Positions 57,066 through 64,000 of a stretch of DNA of 64,000 nucleotides are shown piece by piece (within the stretch, counting starts at the first letter, position 1; each line of letters starts with the position of its first letter). Made by a program: the position numbers and the translations under genes. The stretch is from CAWJJM01 sp963843275. GTDB taxonomy: Bacteria; Acidobacteriota; Thermoanaerobaculia; Multivoradales; JBCCEF01. The DNA is taken from the NCBI GenBank assembly GCA_963843275.1, contig CAWJJM010000010.1, positions 555,234 through 619,233 on the forward strand, written 5' to 3'. Under the pieces are notes generated by a model. It searched no databases. It was given only the letters and a program-made list of their open reading frames with translations, and was not told the DNA's origin.

Positions 57066-60000
57066 ATGAAGATCACCGACCTCTTCGTCAAGCGACCGGT
57101 CCTCGCGATCGTCGTCAACCTCATCATCCTCATCGCCGGCATCCAGGCGGTGCGGTCGCTCTCGGTGCGCCAGTTCCCGCGCAGCGACGTGGCCGTGGTC
57201 CGGGTGACCACGGCTTACGTGGGAGCGAACGCCGACCTGGTGCGCGGCTTCATCACCACGCCGCTCGAGCGCGTGATCGCCAGCGCCGACGGCATCGACT
57301 ACCTCGAGTCGTCGAGCGCCCAGGGGGTGTCGACGATCCTCGTCCACCTCGAGCTCGACTACGACACCAACGCCGCCCTCACGCAGATCCAGTCGAAGGT
57401 GGCGCAGGTGCGCAACGACCTGCCGCCCGAGGCCGAGGCGCCGGTCATCCAGCTCGAGACCGCGGACAGTCAGTTCGCGTCGATGTACATCGGGTTCTCC
57501 TCGCCCGACCTCGACCAGAACCAGATCACCGACTACCTCAACCGGGTGGTGCAGCCGAAGCTGTCGGCGATCGCCGGCGTGCAGCGCGCCGACATCCTCG
57601 GCGGCCGGACCTTCGCCATGCGGGTGTGGCTCGATCCCGACAAGATGGCCGCGCGCGGCATCTCGCCGTCCGAGGTGCGCGACGCGCTCGGCCGCAACAA
57701 CGTCCTGTCGGCCCTGGGGCGTACCAAGGGCTCGATGGTGTCGGTCAACCTGGTGGCCAACACCGACCTCCGGACCGCCGAGGAGTTCCGCCAGCTCGTG
57801 GTCAAGGAGAAGGACGGCGTCGTGGTGCGGCTCGGCGAGATCGCCGACGTCCAGCTCGGCGCCGAGAGCTACGACCAGGACGTGCGGTTCAACGGCCAGG
57901 CCGCCACCTTCATGGGCGTCTGGGTGCTGCCGACGGCGAACTCGCTCGAGGTCATCGGGCGGGTGCGCGACGCCCTGCCCGAGATCCAGGCGCAGCTCCC
58001 GACGGGCATGGAGGCGGCGGTCGCGTACGACTCGACCGCCTACATCCACGACGCCCTGCGCGAGGTGACCGAGACCCTGGGCGACACGCTGTTGATCGTC
58101 GTCCTGGTCATCTTCCTCTTCCTCGGCTCGCTGCGCTCGGTGCTCATCCCGGTGGTGGCGATCCCCATCTCGCTGATCGGCGCCGTCTTCCTGATGCTGG
58201 TCGCGGGCTTCACCATCAACCTGCTGACGCTGCTCGCCATCGTGCTCGCCGTCGGCCTGGTGGTGGACGACGCGATCGTCATGGTGGAGAACGTCGAGCG
58301 GCACCTCGAGCTCGGCGAGACGCCGTTCCGGGCCGCGACCCTGGCGGCCCGCGAGCTGGTGGGGCCGATCCTGGCGATGACCATCACCCTCGCCGCCGTC
58401 TACACGCCGATCGGCATCCAGGGCGGGCTCACCGGCTCGCTGTTCCGCGAGTTCGCCTTCACGCTGGCGGGCGCGGTGATCATCTCGGGCGTGGTGGCGC
58501 TGACCCTGTCGCCGATGATGGGCTCGAAGCTGCTCCGCGCCGGCGGCGCCCAGCGCGGCTTCGCGGGCATGGTCAACCGCCACTTCGAGGTGGTCCGACG
58601 GCTCTACCGGCGGATGCTCGCCGCCACCCTCGCCTACCGGCCGGTGGTGCTCGTGCTCTGGGGGCTCGTCGTCCTGCTGATCGTGCCCTTCTACCTGTTC
58701 TCGGGCAAGGAGCTGGCGCCCGCGGAGGACCAGGGCGTGGTGTTCGGGATCGTGCAGGCGGCTCCCAACGCCACCCTCGACCAGACGACGCTGTTCACCC
58801 AGCAGGTGCAGGAGGCGTTCGCCTCCTTCCCCGAGACCGAGCGCACCTTCCAGCTCACCTCGCCGAGCGGCGGGTTCAGCGGCATGATCACGCGACCCTG
58901 GAGCGAGCGCCAGCGCACCACGGCCGAGCTGCAGGTGGCGCTCGGCGGCAAGGTGGCGAAGATCCCCGGCGTGCGGGTGATCCCGCTGGTGCCGCCGCCG
59001 CTCCCGGGAGGCGGCGACTTCCCCGTGGACTTCGTCATCGCCTCGACCCGCGAGCCGGCGGAGCTCGTCGACCTGGCGAACCAGCTCGTCGCCAAGGCGT
59101 TCGGCAGCGGGATGTTCATGTTCGCCGACGCGGACCTCAAGTACGACCAGCCGCAGGCGGAGGTCGTCTTCGACCGCGACAAGCTGCGCTCGCAGGGGGT
59201 CGACCTGGCCCAGGCGGGGCGCGACCTGTCGACCATGCTCGGCGGCCAGTACGTCAACCGCTTCTCCATCCAGGGGCGCAGCTACAAGGTGATCCCCCAG
59301 GTCAAGCGGGCCGAGCGGCTCACCCCGGACCAGCTCGAACAGATCCACGTGACGGGGCCCGACGGACGGCTGGTGCCGCTGTCGACCTTCGCCACCCTGA
59401 AGACCACCACCGAGCCGCGCGAGCTCAAGCGCTTCCAGCAGCTCAACGCGGTGCGCATCCAGGGGGTCGTGCCGCCGGGGGTGTCGCTCGACGCGGCGCT
59501 GTCCTACCTCGAGAAGGAGGCGGCGAAGATCCTGCCGCCGCGGCTTCACCGTGGACTACGCCGGCGAGTCGCGCCAACTGCGCAGCGAGGGGAGCCGGTT
59601 CCTCGGCATGCTGCTGCTGTCGGCGATCCTCATCTACCTGGTGCTGGCGGCCCAGTTCGAGAGCTTCCGCGACCCGTTCATCATCCTGGCGGGCTCGGTG
59701 CCGCTGGCGCTGGCGGGAGCGCTGCTCTTCTCGTTCCTGGGGCTGACCACGCTCAACATCTACAGCCAGGTGGGGCTGATCACGCTGATCGGCCTGGTGG
59801 CCAAGAACGGCATCCTCATCGTGGAGTTCGCCAACCAGCTCCAGCGCCGCGGGGTGGAGAAGCTGCAGGCGGTCCTCGACGCGGCCGGCACGCGGCTGCG
59901 CCCCATCCTGATGACCACCGCCGCCACCGTGGCCGGCCACACGCCCCTCATCCTGGCCTCCGGCCCGGGCGCCGGGGCCCGCAACTCGATCGGCATCATG

Positions 60001-60153
60001 CTGGTCAGCGGCATGATCATCGGCACCGGCTTCACCCTGTTCGTGGTGCCGTCGATCTACATGCTGGTGGCGAAGACGCGCGGCGTCGAGGTCGCCGAGG
60101 AGGTGGAGGAGGCGGAGGAGGCGGCGCCGGCGGGCGAGCCGGTCACGGCCTGA
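57066..60153 (+). CDS. RND multidrug efflux transporter, HAE1 family (one frameshift)
   Basis: About 1028 residues, twelve membrane helices. N-terminus KITDLFVKRPVLAIVVNLII; proton-relay aspartates in TM4 (LAVGLVVDDAIVMVENVERH); porter-domain stretch QFASMYIGFSSPDLDQNQIT; TM10 lysine in LITLIGLVAKNGILIVEFAN; then AAGTRLRPILMTTAATVAGH. The frame breaks at 59541: removing an extra C (CCGGGC read as CCGCGGC) gives AKILPPGFTVDYAGESRQLR and restores the C-terminal third. It acts as a proton-driven exporter with the two genes before it. The exported substrate is unknown; co-expression with the small peptide is noteworthy. Confidence 0.93.
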
Positions 60154-60306
60154 GGCTCGGGCGTCCGGTCCCCGGCCCCTGGCCGCGGGCTGCGGACCGG
60201 ACGAGGCCCGCCAGCGCGGCTCGCGGACCCGGGGTGCCGGGCGGCGACGCGGCCTGACACCGCGTCGTCGCCCCCCGGGGCCCACCCGCCGAACGCTCGC
60301 GTCGTC

Positions 60307-60759
60307 TCACGGTCGGCCGGACGACCGCTGGGGACCCGCCTCGTACTCGACGCCCTCGAGGGCGAAGCCGATGCCGTCGACGACGTCCGAGTCGTCGACG
60401 AAGTAGAGCTCGGTCGACCCCCGGGCAGGGTCGGAGCCGGCGCCCGTCGACCCGGTCGAGGCATACGACCAGATCTCGACCCTCGCGCCGTCCGGGACGC
60501 GCGGCCAGAAGTCCTCGATCGGCCCCCAGATCGGAGCCGATGTCTTGAGGAGGGTCTGCCGGGAATCGGGTGGCCCGAACCGGGCGAGTAGCTCGGAGCG
60601 GTGCATCCCGATCCTGAACTCGGCGTGCTCTCGGGCACGGGGCGTCCCGCGCGCCGCGTCCTGACCGGCGGTGTCGGCAACCGGCTTCTCGGGCCCCGGA
60701 GCGGGGGTGCAGGCGCACAGGACGGTGGCGACCGCCAGAGCGCTGAGAGCGATGCGCAT
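60307..60759 (-). CDS. Predicted lipoprotein, SmpA/OmlA-like
   Basis: 150 residues. A lipobox in ALAVATVLCACTPAPGP gives a lipidated cysteine near 15-17. The mature part contains RIGMHRSELLARFGPPDSRQ, the short helix-turn shared with SmpA/OmlA (BamE-like) domains, then VEIWSYASTGSTGAG and STELYFVDDSDVVDGIGFAL, which fit its strands. It is probably a periplasm-facing lipoprotein of unknown role. Start is the ATG at 60759. It is convergent with the RND gene. Confidence 0.72.
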   Translation of the reverse strand: MRIALSALAVATVLCACTPAPGPEKPVADTAGQDAARGTPRAREHAEFRIGMHRSELLARFGPPDSRQTLLKTSAPIWGPIEDFWPRVPDGARVEIWSYASTGSTGAGSDPARGSTELYFVDDSDVVDGIGFALEGVEYEAGPQRSSGRP

Positions 60760-60933
60760 GCAGAAGAGACCCTCGGACGAGCCGGACGGTTCCCGAAGGA
60801 CCGGACGCGTCCGAGGCCGGGGTCCGCGGTAGCGACGACGGGCCGACCGGTTCCCCGCCCCCGCCGCCTCTCTGAGCGATCCGGTCGCCAGGCCATCCCC
60901 GACGGTTGCCGGTGGGGGGTCCGCCGCCGCGCT

Positions 60934-61404
60934 TCAGCCCACCGCCTTCCTCACGAGCGCGGCGATCTTCTTCTCGGTGGCGGCGGTCAGCTCGGTCAGG
61001 GCGAAGGCGACCGGCCACAGGGCGCCCTCGTCGAGCTGCGCCTGGTCGCTGAAGCCGAAGGTGGCATACCGGGACTTGAACTTCCGGGCGTTCTGGAAGT
61101 AGCAGAGGACCTTGCCGTCCTTGGCGTAGGCGGGCATCCCGTACCAGGTCCGCGGCGCGAGCTCCGGCGCGGTCGCCTTGACGAGGGCATGGAGACGCTC
61201 GGCGAGCGCGCGGTCGGGTTGCGGCATCTCGGCGATCTTGGCCAGCACCTCGGCCTCCCCGTCGTCGTCCTTGCCGCCCTTCGCCCGGCGCGCCGCGGCC
61301 TTCAGCTCCTCGGCGCGATCCTTCATCGCGGCCCGTTCCTCGTCCGAGAATCCCTTGCCGGTCGCGCTCCCGGCCGACTTCCTCTGTCCCTTCTTCGGGC
61401 TCAT
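60934..61404 (-). CDS. DUF1801 (YdhG-like) domain protein
   Basis: 156 residues. A lysine-rich N-terminus (SPKKGQRKSAGSATGKGFSD) precedes the domain: IAEMPQPDRALAERLHALVK, APELAPRTWYGMPAYAKDGK, VLCYFQNARKFKSRYATFGF and LTAATEKKIAALVRKAVG. WYGMPAYAKDGKVLCYF is the signature of DUF1801, a family of small proteins of unknown function related in fold to frataxin-like domains. GAGGAGG precedes the ATG at 61404, so the longer frame is rejected. Confidence 0.87.
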   Translation of the reverse strand: MSPKKGQRKSAGSATGKGFSDEERAAMKDRAEELKAAARRAKGGKDDDGEAEVLAKIAEMPQPDRALAERLHALVKATAPELAPRTWYGMPAYAKDGKVLCYFQNARKFKSRYATFGFSDQAQLDEGALWPVAFALTELTAATEKKIAALVRKAVG

Positions 61405-61546
61405 GGAAACCTCCTCTCGCTGAGAACCGTGGAGATCCTGCAGACGACACGCCAAGTCGACGGCGGACGGCGGACCCGCGAGGATCGGCGCCGAGAACGA
61501 GCGGGGCGGTCCGCGCCGCGCCGCCGGCGGGTCCGGCAGCGCGGGG

Positions 61547-62038
61547 TCACCTCCCTGCAGGGACCCCTGCCCACCGGCGGCGGACGAAGGTCGCGATGGG
61601 CAGACCGACGAGGACGACGTGCACGAGCAAGCCGACGATCACCGCCCGCGCCGGATGCGACAGCTCGAAGGGGAACGCGGAGAGCGGCACGACGACGAAG
61701 CTCATGACCAGGTAGACGAGGACGCCGAAGATGGAACCGGGCAGGAGCACCCTCTCGCGGAGAAGCGCGATCCGCGTGCTCGCCACGAAGTAGACCGCCG
61801 CCGCCGAGCAGGCGATGAACATCTGCAGGACCATGCCGAGCGTGAAGATCGCGGCGCCGCCGTCGAAGGCCGCGGCGCCCAGCAGGCCGCTCGCCACACC
61901 CTGGACGGGCCGCGCCGGCGACCGCCCCGCCGCCGCGGCGGCGATCATCGCGTAGGTGATGTCGAGGGCACCTGCGACGAGGCCCCCGAGGAGGATGCTC
62001 TTCGCCCCGCTCACCGCGTCGACCTGACTCGATGGCAT
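61547..62038 (-). CDS. Multi-pass membrane protein, unknown (YagU/DUF1440-like)
   Basis: 163 residues with four hydrophobic segments: SILLGGLVAGALDITYAMIA, AIFTLGMVLQMFIACSAAAV, GSIFGVLVYLVMSFVVVPLS and AVIVGLLVHVVLVGLPIATF. The pattern GGLVAGALDITYAM with a central RPVQGVASGLLG is common in uncharacterised inner-membrane proteins related to YagU. The start may be the ATG at 62038 or 62050. Function unknown. Confidence 0.72.
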   Translation of the reverse strand: MPSSQVDAVSGAKSILLGGLVAGALDITYAMIAAAAAGRSPARPVQGVASGLLGAAAFDGGAAIFTLGMVLQMFIACSAAAVYFVASTRIALLRERVLLPGSIFGVLVYLVMSFVVVPLSAFPFELSHPARAVIVGLLVHVVLVGLPIATFVRRRWAGVPAGR

Positions 62039-62137
62039 GATGGGGCCCATCCTACCCTTCGGGCCGAGCGGCGTGGTGCCCAACGCGACGCCAGGCCGAC
62101 CCGGATCTCGAGAGAAGCTCGAGCGACCCGCGATCGT

Positions 62138-62623
62138 TCAGCCGCCGCGCGCGGCCTCGATGGCGGCGATGTCGATCTTCGTCATCTCCATCATCGCGTC
62201 GAAGGCGCGCTTGGCGGCCGCGGGGTCGGGATCGGCGATCGCCTCCGTCAGGGCGATCGGCGTGATCTGCCACGACAATCCCCACTTGTCCTTGCACCAG
62301 CCGCAGGCGCTCTCCTGGCCGCCGTTGCCGATGATCGCGTTCCAGTAGCGATCCGTCTCGGCCTGGTCGGCGGTGGCGACCTGGAACGAGAACGCTTCGG
62401 TGTGCTTGAACGCGGGTCCGCCGTTGAGCCCGAGACAGGGGATGCCCATCACGGTGAACTCGACCGTCAGGACATCGCCGCTCTTCCCGGACGGAAAGTC
62501 CCCCGGGGCCCGGTGCACCGCGCGGACGGCGGAATCGGGAAACGTCTCGGCGTAGAACCGCGCCGCCTCCTCTGCGTCGCCGTCGTACCAAAGGCAGATC
62601 GTGTTCTTTGCTGGCGTCACCAC
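62138..62623 (-). CDS. VOC-superfamily protein (PhnB / 3-demethylubiquinone methyltransferase-like)
   Basis: 161 residues: NTICLWYDGDAEEAARFYAE, TFPDSAVRAVHRAPGDFPSG, VLTVEFTVMGIPCLGLNGGP, FKHTEAFSFQVATADQAETD, RYWNAIIGNGGQESACGWCK and DKWGLSWQITPIALTEAIAD. This is the well-known PhnB-like VOC family; it lacks methyltransferase features despite the historical name. GAGGTGAC precedes tandem GTG codons at 62623 and 62620; either may be the start. No neighbour suggests a substrate. Confidence 0.9.
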   Translation of the reverse strand: MVTPAKNTICLWYDGDAEEAARFYAETFPDSAVRAVHRAPGDFPSGKSGDVLTVEFTVMGIPCLGLNGGPAFKHTEAFSFQVATADQAETDRYWNAIIGNGGQESACGWCKDKWGLSWQITPIALTEAIADPDPAAAKRAFDAMMEMTKIDIAAIEAARGG

Positions 62624-62933
62624 GTCACCTCTCGATCGCTGTGAAGGGGAGCCGGCTCCGCCGCTGCGCTCGCCGCGGCAGGGCATGGGCTCGGCCGGCC
62701 TTTCCACGTCGACCGGCAGCACGATCCGTACCATTCCAGCCGGGGATCCTGGTCTCGCCGCCCGTCCACCACAGCCTCTCACGGTCGCCTCGTGACCGGC
62801 GGCCGGCACCACGCTGAGGCGTCGCCCTGGCGAGACGAGCCTCGCACAGCGCGGAGCTTCGCGCCCGCTCACCCTCTGCTACGCTCCGCCCCGAACCGAA
62901 CAGACGTTCCGTCGCCCCAACGAGGAGGTCGAG

Positions 62934-63495
62934 ATGCCCTTCGGAAGCCTATGGCTGGCCGTGGTGGTCGCCGCCGTCGTCGTCTGGCTGCTGAGCTCCG
63001 TGCTCCACATGGCGCTGAAGTACCACCGGGCCGACTACAAGAAGCTGCCCGACGAGGACGCCGTCGCGGCGGCCCTCGGCAAGGACGCCCCGCCGCCCGG
63101 GCACTACGTGCTGCCCTACATCATGGACCCCTCCACGATGAAGGAGCCGGCGGTGCGCGAGCGCTACGAGCGCGGCCCGATCGCCCACGTGCTGGTGCAG
63201 CCGAACCGCCCTCCGGCGAATGGGCAAGTTCCTCGGCCTCTGGTTCCTGTTCTGCCTGCTCGTCAGCTTCGCGACCGCCTACGTGGCCCGCCACACCCTG
63301 GGCTACGACACCGACGGCTTCACTGTCTTCCGCATCACCGGCGCGGTCTCCTTCATCGGCTACGGGTTCGGCGTCTTCCCGAGCTCGATCTGGGGCGGCG
63401 TCCCCTGGGCGAACTCGCTGCGCGCCCTCCTCGACGCGGCGATCTACTCGCTCGCCACCGGGGCCGTCTTCCTGTGGCTCTGGCCCGCCGGCTGA
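62934..63495 (+). CDS. Small membrane protein, unknown function (one frameshift)
   Basis: About 186 residues when joined. The first frame has LWLAVVVAAVVVWLLSSVLH, MALKYHRADYKKLPDEDAVA and HYVLPYIMDPSTMKEPAVRE; the second has MGKFLGLWFLFCLLVSFATA, FRITGAVSFIGYGFGVFPSS, IWGGVPWANSLRALLDAAIY and a final helix LATGAVFLWLWPAG. An extra A near 63214 (GCGAATGGGC for GCGATGGGC) explains the break. Four hydrophobic segments; the central block WGGVPW is conserved-looking. No family is named. It ends 16 bases before the DinB-like gene and is probably co-transcribed with it. Confidence 0.72.
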
Positions 63496-63511
63496 GGCGG
63501 AGGACCGATCC

Positions 63512-63994
63512 ATGGACGCCCCGACCATCCTCGCCTACGGGCACCGCCACGTGCTCGACGCGATCGACGGGCTCGAGGCCGCCGCCTGGACGGTGCCCGA
63601 GGTGACGACGGCGTGGTCGGTCAAGGACGTCGTCGGCCACCTCGCCGCGCACGAGCTCGTCCTCGCGGAGGCCCTGGCGGAGGTCCTCGATCCCGCCGCG
63701 CCGACCTCCACGCTCGACGCGATGCGCGGGAGCGGCGCGACCTTCAACGACGAGCAGGCGGCGGCGCGTGCCGGCCGCCCGCCGGAGGAGGTGCTCGCCG
63801 AGTACGAGGCGGCCCATCGCCGGGTCACCGACCTCGTGGCGCGCCTCACCCCCGAGCGCCTGCGCGAGAACGGCACCATCCCCTGGTACGGCGACGACTA
63901 CTCCCTCGACGACCTCGTCGTCTACGCCAACTACGCCCACAAACGCGAGCACGCCGCCCAGATCCGGCTCTTCCGCAAGCGGACGGGGCGGTAG
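63512..63994 (+). CDS. DinB / maleylpyruvate-isomerase N-terminal-like protein
   Basis: 160-residue four-helix protein: ILAYGHRHVLDAIDGLEAAA, WSVKDVVGHLAAHELVLAEA, EYEAAHRRVTDLVARLTPER and YSLDDLVVYANYAHKREHAA with QIRLFRK. The histidines in VGHLAAHE and YAHKREHAAQ are placed as the metal triad of the DinB/mycothiol-dependent isomerase-like superfamily. GGCGGAGGA before the ATG at 63512 decides the start. It follows the small membrane protein closely. Reaction unknown. Confidence 0.87.
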   Translation: MDAPTILAYGHRHVLDAIDGLEAAAWTVPEVTTAWSVKDVVGHLAAHELVLAEALAEVLDPAAPTSTLDAMRGSGATFNDEQAAARAGRPPEEVLAEYEAAHRRVTDLVARLTPERLRENGTIPWYGDDYSLDDLVVYANYAHKREHAAQIRLFRKRTGR

Positions 63995-64000
63995 CGCTCC

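Overview
High-GC (about 70-75 %) bacterial chromosome segment with densely packed, mostly small operons. The organism is probably an acidobacterium or a relative. This is inferred from a diheme cytochrome of the reaction-centre-cytochrome type followed by TPRs, a YWTD propeller ending in an IPTL-CTERM-like sorting tail, and NHLP-clan and gluzincin-propeller proteins. There is no rRNA gene, and I saw no tRNA, CRISPR array, insertion sequence or phage gene. Start codons are often GTG, and operon genes commonly overlap as ATGA or GTGA.

Layout. 1-3632 (minus): SUF iron-sulfur operon, rrf2 regulator-sufB-sufC-sufD (sufD cut by the window edge), with a 17-bp palindrome in front of rrf2. 3712-12710 (minus): a gas-vesicle operon, read from 12710 downwards: GvpJ-like, GvpA, sensor histidine kinase, response regulator, GvpF, GvpG, two-domain ArsA/Get3-like ATPase, second GvpF, third GvpA-family protein, GvpL/F, GvpK, then a second response regulator. 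No GvpN was found. 12769-20568: class V aminotransferase, YbhN-type membrane protein, secreted gluzincin/propeller protein, PAS-GGDEF-EAL protein. 20849-26626: pckA, an unassigned Rossmann protein, a sulfatase-like lipoprotein, an isoprenyl transferase. 26800-43842: accessory stretch of small single-domain genes (PadR unit, methyltransferase, five SnoaL/NTF2-like genes, GNATs, VOC, ABM, YCII, an EamA transporter, AraC-MGMT fusion, peroxiredoxin, several secreted unknowns). 44154-50468: YWTD propeller, katG, diheme cytochrome-TPR, radical SAM protein. 50641-60153: Nudix hydrolase, then a sigma54 activator followed by a matching promoter region and a small NHLP-clan peptide-TolC-MFP-RND operon. 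60307-63994: small unknowns, DUF1801, VOC and DinB-like proteins.

The two most coherent systems are the gas-vesicle operon with its own two-component system and an ArsA-type ATPase in place of GvpN, and the sigma54-controlled peptide/efflux locus. In the latter, a GAF-GAF-AAA-Fis activator, a TGT-N10-ACA site, a near-consensus -24/-12 element and a four-gene operon follow one another directly. A 125-bp covarying hairpin repeat overlaps the stop codons of two unrelated genes, the GGDEF-EAL gene and the sigma54 activator.

Caveat: many reading frames are broken by single-base indels. They are dense at 7.2-12.7 kb and sporadic at about 29270, 31352, 43729, 47374, 59541 and 63214. Several are the same change (GGGC read as GCGGC in the coding sense), so I treat most as consensus errors and give whole-gene spans.
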